Shown here: piece after piece, positions 36,321-48,373 of the stretch
Layout of the letters: the number at the start of each line of letters is the position of its first letter
Position numbering within the stretch: the first letter of the stretch is position 1
From: CAVSWN01 sp963770995
Lineage (GTDB): Bacteria; Acidobacteriota; Vicinamibacteria; Vicinamibacterales; CAVVIG01
Assembly: GCA_963770995.1 (NCBI GenBank)
Contig: CAVYRS010000001.1
Location: 4,278,001 to 4,342,000 of the forward strand
DNA: 64,000 nucleotides
Reading direction: 5' to 3'
The notes under the pieces: model-generated
The model's input: the letters and a program-made list of their open reading frames with translations, nothing else
Told to the model about the DNA's origin: nothing
Database searches by the model: none
Position numbers and translations under genes: made by a program

Positions 36321-37499
36321 ATGCTCTTGGTGACGGAGTGGTTCCCGCCGGCCGTTGGCGGGAGCGCGGAGCTTCTCGCAAACATCTATGCCAGAGTGTC
36401 GGCTTGCCCCATCGACGTCATTACGGCCAGCGCTCCAGCAGCGTCGGACACCCGCTCGTCGTCGTTTCGCATCGTTCATACGCGGTTCGGGTCTGAAACG
36501 AGCTGCCTCGCGCCGAGGTCCTTGCGGGCTCATATACGTCTCGCTTGCGAGATCCGACGATCGACACACGCCGATTCGATCGTTCACTGCGGACGTGCCT
36601 TGCCCGAGGGATTGGCCGCGTTGTTCTGCCGCTCGGCCGGTGGCCGACCGTACGTGTGTTGGACCCATGGCGAGGAGCTCGCGTATGCCGCGAGCTCTCG
36701 AGAGCTCTCGTGGCTGTTGACGCGCGTGCACCGCGGAGCGGGAGCGCTCGTTGCCAACAGCCACAATACAGCGAGACTGCTGCTCGCACTTGGAAACCCA
36801 GCGGACAAGGTTCACGTCGTGCATCCCGGAGTCGACGCGGATCGCTTTCGACCGGGAATCGGCGACGAGGCGATTCGATCCGCGTTGCTGCAGAACGGCG
36901 AGCTGATGCTGCTCACGGTGGGCCGACTCGAAGCTCGGAAAGGCCACGACCTGGTCGTCCGCGCCCTGGCCGGCCTCGGAGCAAACGGCCCACGCCTGCG
37001 TTACGTGATTGTCGGGGATGGGCCCGACGCCCCCAGGTTGAAGCAACTCGTCGTCGAGCATGACCTGGCCGATCGCGTCTGTTTCTTGGGGCAGGTTCCG
37101 CCGCAAGACCTGCCTCGCTACTACGCTGCTGCTGACGTTTTCGTGCACCCCAATCGACTGGACGGATCGGATTTCGAGGGCTTCGGCCTCGTGTTTCTGG
37201 AAGCTGCCGCCGCGGGACTGCCGGCGATTGGCGGTCGATCCGGCGGAGTGCCGGAGGCCGTAAAACATGGCGTGACCGGAATGCTCGTCAGTGGTGAGGA
37301 CGTCCGCGAGCTCCAGGAGCTGATTCGAGTATTGGCCGGCTCCCAGGCGTTACGGGCCGAACTTGGTTGCGCGGCGCGCGCACGCGTGGTGGAGGAGTTC
37401 ACCTGGGAGCGCGCAGCTCACCAGGTTGAGGCGATCGATGCCACCTTGCGGGGATCAGAACCGATCCACGAAGCGTCCGCGACGAACGTCGCGCGCTGA
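36321..37499 (+). CDS. GT4 glycosyltransferase
   Basis: A 392-residue GT-B enzyme. The fold begins MLLVTEWFPPAVGGSAELLANIY; later motifs are VHPGVDADRFRPG, LLTVGRLEARKGHDLVVRAL, RLDGSDFEGFGLVFLEAAAAGLPAIGG. Acceptor and donor are unknown. The ATG at 36321 was preferred because the Rossmann strand starts there; an upstream ATG at 36243 would add 26 residues without family character. Confidence 0.87.
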   Translation: MLLVTEWFPPAVGGSAELLANIYARVSACPIDVITASAPAASDTRSSSFRIVHTRFGSETSCLAPRSLRAHIRLACEIRRSTHADSIVHCGRALPEGLAALFCRSAGGRPYVCWTHGEELAYAASSRELSWLLTRVHRGAGALVANSHNTARLLLALGNPADKVHVVHPGVDADRFRPGIGDEAIRSALLQNGELMLLTVGRLEARKGHDLVVRALAGLGANGPRLRYVIVGDGPDAPRLKQLVVEHDLADRVCFLGQVPPQDLPRYYAAADVFVHPNRLDGSDFEGFGLVFLEAAAAGLPAIGGRSGGVPEAVKHGVTGMLVSGEDVRELQELIRVLAGSQALRAELGCAARARVVEEFTWERAAHQVEAIDATLRGSEPIHEASATNVAR

Positions 37500-37642
37500 A
37501 TTGCATCGAGACGAGATTCGAACATGACCTCATCTCCACTTCGCGCCAACAGCGCCGTGCCTGGGTCCAAGGCGCCTCATTCGCTCCGGTTGACGGTGGC
37601 CAAGGTGGCACCTCCTGAAGTTCGCAGGACGGAGATGAGCGC

Positions 37643-38836
37643 GTGAGGATCGGCGTTGACGCGCATTCGGTGATGCGATTGCCGCGATGCGGCATGCATC
37701 ATCACACATTTGAGATCCTGCGCCAGCTTACCAGTCAGCCTCAGAATGATCGGTACCTGCTCTTCTTCGACGAAAAGTTGAGAAGCGATCCGCAATTGGA
37801 CCGCAGATTCCTGGAAGAACTCGGATCCGGCGCCGAACCCGTGCCGCTCCGTACAGTGGGTCCGACCGGCCGCACTGCGCAGTTGGCATGGCTCCGCTGG
37901 CATTTGCCCAGGGCGATCGTGCGGCATCAGGTGGACGTGTTTCATGGTTTCTCGCACCTACTGCCGTACACCCGCCGTTGCCCAATGGTCCTTACCGTTC
38001 ACGATCTGATGCCACACGAATTGTTGTCCTGGACCCACCGAGACCCAGTTGCGATCCGAAGGAGGCGAGCGCTCATTTCCGGAATACGGCGAGCGACGGG
38101 GGTGTGCGCGGTGTCGTCTGCCACCCAGGCGGACGTGCTGGCCGTCGATCCCGGAAAGGCTCAGACCTTACAGATAACACCTAACGCTGTTCGGAAGGCC
38201 CTTGGTCGGGTCGCTTCGACGGAGCGCCTCGCAGGCGTTCAGCGGAAGTATGGACTGCCAGCCAGGTTCCTCTTGACCATTGGCGCCGACACGCCTCGGC
38301 GCAATTACGCCAGATTGATAGATGGCGTTGCTGCAGCAAGTGGAGCAGATCTCGCACCGCTCGTGATCGTCGGTGAAACAGCATGGGAGACGTCGCGTGC
38401 CTTCAGACGTGCCGCTGAAGCGAAGGTCCGAGACCGGATTCTCTTTCTGTCGTCCGTTTCGGATGATGAGTTGGCGGCGCTCTACACGCTGGCGGCGACC
38501 TATATTTGTCCCTCGATACATGAGGGATTTGCCATGCCGGTTCTGGAAGCCTTCGCCTGCGGCACGCCCGTGATCTGTTCGGATCTTGCCGTGCTCCACG
38601 AGCTCGCCGGGGGTCTGGCAGACTACTTTGATCCCACCAGTCCGAGATCGATCGGCGCGGCGCTGGTCAGGGCCTCGATGAGGCAGCCGTGCGAGGCTGC
38701 TCAACGCGAAGTGCTGGTGAACCGGAGCCAGCAGTTCAGCTGGCGCACTTCGGCAAACGCCGTTCACGGACTCTACCGTCATTTAATCGATGCGAAGTAC
38801 CCCCGCCTCGAATCGCAAGGACTGGAGACGGCATGA
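37643..38836 (+). CDS. GT4 glycosyltransferase
   Basis: A 397-residue GT-B glycosyltransferase. It reads MRIGVDAHSVMRLPRCGMHHHTFEIL at the start, then VFHGFSHLLPY, MVLTVHDLMPHE, LLTIGADTPRRNYARLIDGVA and the donor-site block CPSIHEGFAMPVLEAFACGTPVICSD. This matches mannosyl/rhamnosyl-type GT4 enzymes, but sugar specificity cannot be assigned. It overlaps the following nucleotidyltransferase by four bases (ATGA). Confidence 0.87.
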   Translation: MRIGVDAHSVMRLPRCGMHHHTFEILRQLTSQPQNDRYLLFFDEKLRSDPQLDRRFLEELGSGAEPVPLRTVGPTGRTAQLAWLRWHLPRAIVRHQVDVFHGFSHLLPYTRRCPMVLTVHDLMPHELLSWTHRDPVAIRRRRALISGIRRATGVCAVSSATQADVLAVDPGKAQTLQITPNAVRKALGRVASTERLAGVQRKYGLPARFLLTIGADTPRRNYARLIDGVAAASGADLAPLVIVGETAWETSRAFRRAAEAKVRDRILFLSSVSDDELAALYTLAATYICPSIHEGFAMPVLEAFACGTPVICSDLAVLHELAGGLADYFDPTSPRSIGAALVRASMRQPCEAAQREVLVNRSQQFSWRTSANAVHGLYRHLIDAKYPRLESQGLETA

Positions 38837-39531
38837 ACGCGATTATTCTCGCAGCAGGAATGGGCAGGCGCCTGAATCACGGGGCTCCGAAGTGTCTGAC
38901 ACGGCTCAACGAAACGATGACGATTCTCGACTTGCAGCTCGCCCATCTGTCGGAGTTTACTCGCGACATCCGGATTGTTGTTGGCTTTCAGAAAAACATC
39001 GTGATGACGAGGCACCCAGGCCATGCTTACACATCCAACGACGACTACGCGACGACGAACACCGCGGCAAGCTTGGCCCTGGCATTGGATCAGACACCGC
39101 CCGGTGACGTGCTGTGGGTGAATGGCGATGTGGTCTTCAGCGCGGAAGCGATTGAACGTGTACTTTCGAAGCCCGGGTCAGGGATGGCGGCAAAGCGCGG
39201 CAGGATGGGAGAGGAGGAAGTAAAGTACCGAACCGACAGCCTGGGCCGTATCATTGCCGTCTCCAAAAAAGTGCCGGCCGCCGAGGGCGAAGCCGTTGGG
39301 ATCAACTTCGTTGTCGATGCCGATCGGAATCGGCTTCGCAAGGGTTTGGCCCAATGCGGGCCCGGTGACTACTTCGAACGTGGCATCGAGCTGGCCCTCG
39401 CCGATGGATTGGATATTTTCGAACGCGATATTTCCGATTTGCCATGTCTGGAGGTTGATTTCCCGGCAGATCTTGAAGCAGCCAAACTCATACTCACCGC
39501 TTGCCTGCCTGCTGTCGCAGCGAAAAGCTAG
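38833..39531 (+). CDS. LicC-like nucleotidyltransferase
   Basis: A 232-residue NTP transferase. The N-terminus MNAIILAAGMGRRLNHGAPKCL is the nucleotide-binding signature; YATTNTAASLALAL near residue 75 is a motif typical of CTP:phosphocholine cytidylyltransferase-like (LicC) enzymes, and VLWVNGDVVF carries the metal-binding Asp. The next gene is a LicD-like transferase, which strengthens a phosphocholine- or phosphopolyol-type assignment. The substrate is inferred, not seen. It starts inside the stop of the GT4 gene. Confidence 0.75.
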   Translation: MNAIILAAGMGRRLNHGAPKCLTRLNETMTILDLQLAHLSEFTRDIRIVVGFQKNIVMTRHPGHAYTSNDDYATTNTAASLALALDQTPPGDVLWVNGDVVFSAEAIERVLSKPGSGMAAKRGRMGEEEVKYRTDSLGRIIAVSKKVPAAEGEAVGINFVVDADRNRLRKGLAQCGPGDYFERGIELALADGLDIFERDISDLPCLEVDFPADLEAAKLILTACLPAVAAKS

Positions 39532-39536
39532 ATCCG

Positions 39537-40362
39537 GTGATCGATCTTCCGGCCCGTGCCAGCAGGTTGCCTTGGAGAATCGCCAGCGTTGTGCGCGAGA
39601 GGCGTCTGCCTTGGCGACTCCGTTGGCTGGCGTTCCTTCGCCTCGCCCACCCTGTCAGGAGCCTGCGCGTATGCAAAGCTTGTATGAGTGGGGCGCCGAC
39701 ACTTCCAAGTCTTCTGCTGCATCACCTCGGTGGCGAGATTCTTGCGGACGCCCTGGACGCCGCATCTCGCGCCGGCATGCGGCCGTTTCTTTCGTTCGGA
39801 ACGCTGCTTGGGCACTACCGCGATCAGGGATTTGTCGGACACGATGCTGACATCGATCTGGGAATCCTCGAGAGTGACTTGTCGACGAGTCACCTGCTGA
39901 AGTCTGAAATGACCCGCCGTGGCTACGTGATACGTGTGGATAGTTCCCGGGAACTGTCCTTTTACAAGCCGACCTGCCCGACGCTGCTCGTGGACTTCTT
40001 CGTCTTCCGCGCACGTGGCAATGCGGTCCTCTATCACGACACTCGAGGCGATCAGCTGTGCGAGTACTGCGTTTCCGGCCGAGATCTTCGCCACCCTGGT
40101 TCCCGCGAGATTCCTCGGGCAGTTTGACGTGCTTGTTCCGGTCGACGTCGAGGGCTTTCTGGAAGCGAGTTACGGTGATTGGCGGACCCCCAAGAAGGCC
40201 TTCGATAACGTTCACGATCACCCCAATCTGACAATAATCGCTGGCGGAACTCCGCTGCGGTCCGACACTGTCTCGGGAGAAACACAGCATGCTCAAACGA
40301 GTGATCAAGCGGACGTTCCGATCGCTGGGATTGGAAGTCTCAAAGCGCGATCGACTCGTTGA
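39537..40362 (+). CDS. LicD/fukutin-like phosphotransferase, split by one extra base
   Basis: The N-terminal half has AGMRPFLSFGTLLGHYRDQGFVGHDADIDLGI, the signature of LicD/FKRP-type transferases with a metal-binding DADID. The frame breaks in a TTT run at 40072-40074; removing one T joins CEYCV to PAEIFATLVPARFLGQFDVLVPVD and gives 274 residues. LicD proteins transfer phosphocholine or similar groups from a CDP donor to a glycan, which fits the LicC-like neighbour. The start is uncertain (GTG at 39537 chosen). The C-terminal end overlaps the next gene by 74 bases, so the true stop may differ. Confidence 0.72.
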
Positions 40363-40975
40363 GCAAATCCCGCCGTTCTTCGAAAAGTCGGCCTACCTGC
40401 CTCGGGTGTATCGTCAGGAGGTGGAACGGATTCTCTATTTCCATGACATGCTGGGCCGGGTCTCGGCACTTGCGGGCGACATTGTTGAATGCGGCGTGTC
40501 AGCCGGCTACGGTTTGCTCTATTTCTGCCTGCTGAACGAAATCGCCGGAGGGACGCGCGAGTTTCATGGATTTGACTCGTTTGAAGGATTACCCGATCCG
40601 AGCGCGCCTGACGAAGGCAGACTGGCTGCTGGTGACTACGCAGCGAGCGCGGGATTAGTGCTTCGTGTTCTCAGAGACGGTCGCGTCAAGAACTTGGCGT
40701 CGGTTCATCTTCATCGTGGCCTCTTTCACGAGACGCTGCCGGATTACAAGGGGACAATAGCCCTTCTTCACCTGGACTGCGATTTCTACGATTCCTATAG
40801 GACTTGCTTGACGAACCTCTACGATCACGTCTCCTCGGGTGGCTTGATTCTCTTCGACGAGTATCAGGCTGATTTTCCAGGAGCCGTACGGGCAATCGAG
40901 CAGTTCTTCGAGGACAAGCCGGAGGTGATCGAAAGGCATCCCCAATTCGGCAAGGGTTTCATCGTCAAGAAGTAG
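40289..40975 (+). CDS. TylF/MycF-type O-methyltransferase
   Basis: A 228-residue SAM-dependent methyltransferase. Key motifs are VECGVSAGYGLLYFCLL (SAM site), FHGFDSFEGLPDPSAPDEG, and LLHLDCDFYDSYRTCLTNLYDHV with GGLILFDEY, all typical of the macrocin/TylF family that methylates sugar hydroxyls with a bound metal ion. Likely a decoration enzyme for the glycan. It is the last gene of the plus-strand block from 36321. Confidence 0.87.
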   Translation: MLKRVIKRTFRSLGLEVSKRDRLVEQIPPFFEKSAYLPRVYRQEVERILYFHDMLGRVSALAGDIVECGVSAGYGLLYFCLLNEIAGGTREFHGFDSFEGLPDPSAPDEGRLAAGDYAASAGLVLRVLRDGRVKNLASVHLHRGLFHETLPDYKGTIALLHLDCDFYDSYRTCLTNLYDHVSSGGLILFDEYQADFPGAVRAIEQFFEDKPEVIERHPQFGKGFIVKK

Positions 40976-41143
40976 GTCTCGCCGCGAGCTCTGAGGGCGC
41001 GATGTCCTGTCAGGTGCCGAAATGGACGGCATGAAGTTGTGCGCGGCCCGCTCTGGCAATTCCCCTCCGCCTTGGGTTGAGCCGGCCGCACGTGAATCTC
41101 GGGAATCATCGAAACCAGAGATGAGATTCCACACGCCTGTCAA

Positions 41144-41788
41144 TCAGGGGCTGGGCCGCGTGACGATGGCTTGAAACCAATCGCGCTGCCGGCGCGCCGC
41201 GACGGGGATCAGCTGGACGTCGGTCCATCCGCGTGCCTTCATGAACGGGATGCTCAATGCCGCCTTGCCGTGGTCGATGGTTTCCAAGATGTCGTCGACC
41301 ATGATGATCCCCTGCGGCGATATCTTGTCGATGCAGGCCTGGATCTCCGCGAGCTGGTGCCTCGCCGAGGTGTCGTCGCCCGTGTAGTTCATCGAATCCA
41401 GGTACAGGATGTCGATGGTTTTCTCGAAGTTCCGCAGGAACGCAACCGAGTCGGCTGCGTGGTGGAACGTGCGGGCCAGATCGCCGAACCTTGTCAGGAC
41501 CACTTTCTTCGATACGGCGACTGCGTCCGGATCGATATCGACGGAGTGGAGCTCACCGCCGAGTCGATCGACGAGGCCTCGAAAGAACAGGGTCGACCAA
41601 CCATCGCCTTCGCGGTATCCAGCGGCGTCGTTGCGAATCGTTCCGGTCTCAACGATAACCGGGGCCGTCATGTCTCGGCTGTCGACGAGCTCGCCGAGCC
41701 GACTGAATCCGTCCGGCCGGCCGTACTTCGTTCCGTCCTTCGTCAACGCGCGGTACCAGTTCGCGAGGCGCCCTGCGATCGGGTTCAT
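41144..41788 (-). CDS. class I SAM-dependent methyltransferase (Methyltransf_24-like)
   Basis: A 214-residue protein with VIVETGTIR (SAM motif I), LHSVDIDPDAV (motif II) and IDILYLDSMNYTGDD plus GIIMVDDILE, as in Methyltransf_24-type sugar O-methyltransferases. Its ATG overlaps the stop of the ABC ATPase gene, so it belongs to the export operon. Methylation at the non-reducing end can stop chain growth in ABC-exported O-antigens, and that function would suit its position, but it is inference. Confidence 0.72.
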   Translation of the reverse strand: MNPIAGRLANWYRALTKDGTKYGRPDGFSRLGELVDSRDMTAPVIVETGTIRNDAAGYREGDGWSTLFFRGLVDRLGGELHSVDIDPDAVAVSKKVVLTRFGDLARTFHHAADSVAFLRNFEKTIDILYLDSMNYTGDDTSARHQLAEIQACIDKISPQGIIMVDDILETIDHGKAALSIPFMKARGWTDVQLIPVAARRQRDWFQAIVTRPSP

Positions 41789-43051
41789 GTGCCAACCCTC
41801 GAATTCAGGATCCTTTCCTTCTTCTTCGGCTGACGCATCGCCGCCGATTGGGCGTTCAGCGTCGCTGACATCTCCAGGTCGGCCACTCCCGATTGCGATC
41901 GATCCTCATGAACGGTCAGTGTGGCGACCTGCCGTTTCGGCAGGATGTAGCATTGAGTCGGATTGCTGTAGATGTGCCACGACACGTAGTAGTGGCCGCG
42001 AACCAGGCTCGCCCGAAACCAGAGGTCGAGCGAGAAGTCGCCGCTGAAATCGGACGAATCTCCAATCTCCTGACGGTGTACGTTGCCGTCGTACACGAGA
42101 AGCTGATCCGACGAACGGTGGACGACCAGGCCGAACGTCACATCGTCGAGCGGCTGCTGGCTTCGCGCCACGATACGCAGGCGCATGTGAGTGCCGGAGA
42201 CGACGTCCAGATGTGCGCCCTCCTTGTCGTCGCCAGAAGCGATGGACACGGAGAGCACTTCAATCGGACCGGTGGCGCCTGTCGCGGTGACTTGCGACGC
42301 TTGCACGTACACCCCTAGAACGTCGGCTGTTGGCCCGGCTGACACGACATGTCCGGCCAGCAGGACGGCCCGGTCGCACAGACTCGCCACCGCCTGCAGA
42401 TTGTGCGACACCAGGACGATGGCGATCCCCCGGCGTTTGTACGCCAGCATACGCTCGAAACATTTCTGCTGGAACGCCATGTCGCCGACGCTCAGAACTT
42501 CGTCGATGATCAGCACGTCCGGACGAAGATGGGCCGCGATCGAGAATCCGAGCCGCGCATTCATGCCGGACGAGTAGCGTTTGACCGGCGTATCGATGAA
42601 GTCGGCGACGCCCGCGAAGTCGACGATCTCGTCGAATCGCTCTGCGATTTCGAGGCGCTTCATGCCCATGATGGCGCCCTGCAGGAAGACGTTCTCCCGG
42701 CCCGTCAGGTCCGGATGAAAACCTGCCGCCACCTCGATGAGCGCTCCGATCCGGCCAGTGACAGCACAGCGTCCGATGGTCGGTTTGAGAATCTTGGTCA
42801 GCACCTTCAGCGTCGTCGATTTGCCCGCGCCATTGGCCCCGATGATGCCGAGCGCCTCGCCGGGCGCGACCTCGAACGAGACGTTTCGAAGGGCCCAGAA
42901 CTCTTCGGTGTCCAACGCATCCGGCCGTCGCTCGCGCAACGCGCGGCGGACGAGCGACGGCACGAGGTCGCGAAGGCTGTCGTGTCGTTCACCCCGCCGG
43001 AACTTCTTGGAGACGTTGTCGAACACGTACCGCGGGTGCCATGTCAGACAT
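41785..43051 (-). CDS. wzt: Wzt-type ABC transporter ATPase with carbohydrate-binding domain, one extra base
   Basis: The nucleotide-binding domain has Walker A GANGAGKST, signature YSSGMNARLGFS, Walker B LIIDEV and switch VSH. The C-terminal 140 residues form a Wzt carbohydrate-binding domain (LSVSIAS, MRLRIVARS, GHYYVSWHIYS). The ATG at 43051 is followed by MSDMAPAV; one extra base near 43028 must be removed to reach FDNVSKKFRRGE, giving 421 residues. A GTG start at 43026 would avoid the frameshift but lose the usual N-terminus. Wzt with such a domain exports finished lipid-linked polysaccharide and recognises its terminal modification. Confidence 0.87.
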
Positions 43052-43835
43052 TCTCTGCGAACTCGAATTCCGAGCGGTGGAACACGAGCCAGGCGCAGAG
43101 CAAGGCGAGCGACGGATGCAACTGCCGTGGCACCAAACAGCGCGGGCGGCGCCGTGTCGAACAGAAAGACCGCGCGGTACGCATCGACGATCGGTGTCAT
43201 CGGATTCAAACGGAGAACGCTCCCTAGCTTGCCTCCAATCCGATCGACCGGGTACACGACGGACGTCGCGAACATCCACACGGTAATGACGATCTCGAAC
43301 AGGTACTTGATGTCACGATAGAAAAGATTCGCCATCGATAGGATCAGGGCGACGGCTGCCGTGAATGAGACGTGGACCGCGATCACGACTGGCAGCCAGA
43401 ACAGATGCATGCCGAAGGGCACCTGATACCAGAGCATGAGCGCCACCAGGACGAGCGAGCCGACCGCAAAATCGACCAGACCGACGATGACGGCAGAGAA
43501 CGGGAAGATCTCCCTCGGAAAATAGACCTTGGAGACGAGAGCTGGGTTGCTGCTCAGTGACGTCACCGAGAAGCGCAATGTCGCGGCAAAGAAATTCCAT
43601 ACCCACAGGCCGCAGAAGGCGAATACCGGATAGGGCACCGGCGTCTCGAGTGTCGCCACTCGCGTGAAGATCACCGAGAACACCGCCGTGTTCACGAGCG
43701 GCATGAAGACTGCCCAGCCGAACCCCATCACGGTCTGTTTGTAGCGCAGCAGCAGGTCCCGCAGAGTCATCTGATACAGCAGCTCGCGGTATTCGAACTG
43801 CTCGAGCACCATCTCTCGAACGTCGGCCCAAAGTC

Positions 43836-43839
<4 letters not shown>
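43044..43839 (-). CDS. wzm: Wzm-type ABC transporter permease, one extra base
   Basis: An ABC-2 permease with six predicted helices. It begins MRLWADVREMVLEQFEYRELLYQM, then LRDLLLRYKQTVMGFGWAVFMPLV, the conserved amphipathic entry of Wzm/TagG proteins. The direct frame runs on into the ATPase, but one base removed near 43110 restores LALLCAWLVFHRSEFEFAENV and a stop at 43044-43046, the normal Wzm end, giving 264 residues. It partners the Wzt ATPase. Its ATG overlaps the stop of the asparagine-synthase gene. Confidence 0.87.
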
Positions 43840-45797
<1,958 letters not shown>

Positions 45798-45798
45798 G

Positions 45799-46966
45799 TC
45801 AGGCGGCAACCCGATAGTATGCGTCGCGATACTCGCGGACCATCCGATCGAGGGTGAACCGTGCCTCGACCCGCAGGCGGGCGGTCCGCCCGAGCGTTGC
45901 CCGGACCGCCGGTCGAAGTGCCAGGGCACGGAGCTCGGTGGCCAGGCGCGCCCGGATCACGCGCCGGCACGAGCCGACCACATGCGGTGTCGACGATCTC
46001 CGGCGTGCCGCCGACGGCGGTGGCGACGACGGGCAGTCCGGCCGCCATGGCTTCGAGAATGGTCAGCGAGATACCTTCGCTGATCGAGCTGTTCACGTAG
46101 AGATCGCATCCAGCGAGCAGGTCGCGCGCGTCGTCACGATGTCCGAGAAAACGAACCTGCGACGCGATTCCCGATTCCATGGCCAGCTGCTGCAACCTGC
46201 TTCGCTCAGGCCCACTTCCGATCACGATCAAAACCATGCGCAGGTCGCGGGCGACGACCGCGGTGGCACGAATCAGCGTTCCCAGATCCTTTACGGGATC
46301 CAACCGGGCAATCGTCCCAACCACCAGGGCATCGTCGCAGATCCCGAGCATTGCGCGGCTGCGTGCTCGCGAAGCCGCATCCGGTGCGCGTCCCACATCG
46401 ACGCCGTTGTAGATAACCTTGACTCCTGCTCCAGAAAAACCTTCTGCGATCAGGTGTTGACGGAGATGCTCCGAGACGGCGAAGACCTCGTGGGGCAGTC
46501 GCTTCAGCACTCGATTGGCAATCCGGCGCTTCGGCGATGGCAACCCGTCGTCGAGCCGGCCGTGCTCGGTAAAGATCACCCGATAGCCGGGGTGCCAGAC
46601 GCGTGCGAGACACCCATACACGAACGGCGAGTAATGGTGACAGTGAATGACGCTGGCTTCGTGCCGTCGCGCAGCCTTGGCGACGCCACGCCCCAAGGCA
46701 GGTTTGAATCCCTGAGCCCGGTGGAGGGCCTTTACGGGGATGTCGTACGCGTGCAACTCGTCGGCCCAGGCGCCAGCGTCATCCAGACAGCAGACGGCCA
46801 TGGGTATTTCAGGCTGCAAGCGTTTGACGATCTCGACGACCAGCCGCTCGGTCCCGCCGGGGTTCAGGCTGAGGACCACCTGCAGCACTCGGCGTGGTCC
46901 GCGGACTCCTGGGAGTACCTCATACCTCTCAGCCGCTGCCGTCGACAAGGGCGCTTCCGCCAGCAT
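45799..46966 (-). CDS. GT4 glycosyltransferase, one extra base near the 3' end
   Basis: A GT-B enzyme with VLQVVLSLNPGGTERLVVEI, FTEHGRLDDGLPSPKRR, VIYNGVDVGRAP, VGTIARLDPVKDLGTLIRA and the donor-site motif SISEGISLTILEAMAAGLPVVATAVGG. The frame breaks after VPARDP near 45951; dropping one G gives ARLATELRALALRP and a stop at 45799, 388 residues in all. The start at 46966 shares a base with the UbiA stop (TGATG), and asnB begins two bases after its end. Confidence 0.87.
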
Positions 46967-47958
46967 CAGTCGAGTCTCCACAGCGGAGAAGCACCGGATG
47001 GCTGCACGTTGAACCAGCGGTACAGAACGGGAATCTCCGTGAACATCAACAGCACGAAGACGGCAAAGCAGAAGACCAAGTACAGCACGAAGCCACGATG
47101 CTTGTACAGCTGCTCCGGTTGCTGCGTCGCGCTGTCGGGCTCGAGACCCAAACTCAAGTAGTACGCAAACAAGCCGGCCGCACACGGGACGAACAGAATC
47201 AGCTCGAGGTGGTATCTGACGATGAAGATGCCGGCGAACAGGGCGCACGCCGTTGCGTAGAACAGCATGCTGACCAACAGACGCGATTCGGTGTAATACG
47301 CGAACGAGTGCCGATACGCCGCGGCCACGACGCGGTCGCCGATGTGGCGCAGCTCCGCGAACCGCTTCGTCGCCATGAAGAACGCCCCGATCATCCAGTA
47401 CGAGAGCATCAGCGAGACCGGCGGCACCTGCGTATCGAGAAGAGCGAACCATCCGAGCAGCAGTCGAATCGGGTTGTTCACCGACTCGCTGAGCACGTCG
47501 ACAAACGGCCATTCCTTGCTCCGGATCGGCGGCACGTTGTAGACGACGCCCATGACCCACAGCCACAGCGCCGCCACCGCGAAGTACCGGTTGACCTGCC
47601 AGGCGAGCAGCAGACCCACGACGCCGAGGGCGACCCACTCGGCGTAGGCGATCGGCGCCTTCACGCGGCCGGACGGCACGGGTCGGTATTTCTTTTGGGG
47701 GTGCAGGGAGTCCATCGGGCCGTCGAGCAGCTCGTTCAGCACGTAATTGCTGGACGCGACGAGGCACGTGGCAAGAACGGCGAGCGCGAGGTGAGGCGCC
47801 ACCTCCCAGCCGAGCACGCTCGGCCGATAGAAGACGGCCAACATCACGCCGAGGAGCATGAAGCTGTTCTTGAACCAATGATCCACGCGCGCGATCTGGA
47901 CGTACGGCCAGAGGCCGGCCCGCGCCGGAACCGCGTCGACAAACTCGATCGAAGACAC
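46966..47958 (-). CDS. UbiA-family prenyltransferase
   Basis: A 330-residue polytopic protein with the UbiA signature ASSNYVLNELLDGPMDSLHPQKKYRPVPSGR, where the first aspartate-rich motif (N/DxxxD) is embedded, and a second site near DVLSESVNNPIRLLLG. Such proteins in envelope loci are often polyprenyl-phosphate phosphoribosyltransferase-like, loading a sugar phosphate onto the lipid carrier. The exact donor is not readable. It is the first gene of the co-oriented run into the GT4, asnB and ABC genes. Confidence 0.82.
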   Translation of the reverse strand: MSSIEFVDAVPARAGLWPYVQIARVDHWFKNSFMLLGVMLAVFYRPSVLGWEVAPHLALAVLATCLVASSNYVLNELLDGPMDSLHPQKKYRPVPSGRVKAPIAYAEWVALGVVGLLLAWQVNRYFAVAALWLWVMGVVYNVPPIRSKEWPFVDVLSESVNNPIRLLLGWFALLDTQVPPVSLMLSYWMIGAFFMATKRFAELRHIGDRVVAAAYRHSFAYYTESRLLVSMLFYATACALFAGIFIVRYHLELILFVPCAAGLFAYYLSLGLEPDSATQQPEQLYKHRGFVLYLVFCFAVFVLLMFTEIPVLYRWFNVQPSGASPLWRLD

Positions 47959-48025
47959 GCTACAACTCCCTGAAACTATTGACGTGAACCCAGACGGCGA
48001 GGCCAGAGCATTTCCACCAGCGGCC

Positions 48026-48373
48026 TCACTGGCGGACCAGGTCGGCCAGGCGCACCGCGATCGCGCCGTTCATCAGCGGCACGCCGAGGTTCAGCGTCGC
48101 GTCGGCGTCGGCACGGGTCGCATGTCGGTACTCGTAAATTGACAAGGTTGCCCCGGTGAGCCGCTGATCGGCCCACAACGAACGCGCGAATCGCAGGAAA
48201 TTCGATCCAGAGACCCGGTCATCCAATTGGACGAACTGTGTGACGATCGTGACGTTCCACTGCGAGTATCTCAATGTCAGCCCGGCGATCAGTGCCCAGA
48301 GGAGCACCCGCCGGTGCCGACCCGTCGGCCAGAGTGGAGACAGGCTACCGGTCACGTCGGGTAAGATCCGCAA
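48026..48373 (-). pseudogene. truncated, internally deleted paralogue of the neighbouring GT39-like gene
   Basis: An open frame of 115 codons. Its middle (RYSQWNVTIVTQFVQLDDR, then FLRFARSLWADQ) matches the neighbouring protein at KYSHWNVRVITEFVHLQDR and FQFARWLWGGQ, and its end (ATLSIYEYRH, then LGVPLMNGAIAVRLADLVRQ) matches that protein's end (ATLSIFEFRQ, IGVPLMNGGIEVRLADL). About 230 residues between the two blocks are missing. It lies directly downstream of the intact gene and overlaps its end. This is a relic of a tandem duplication that later lost its centre. Confidence 0.75.
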
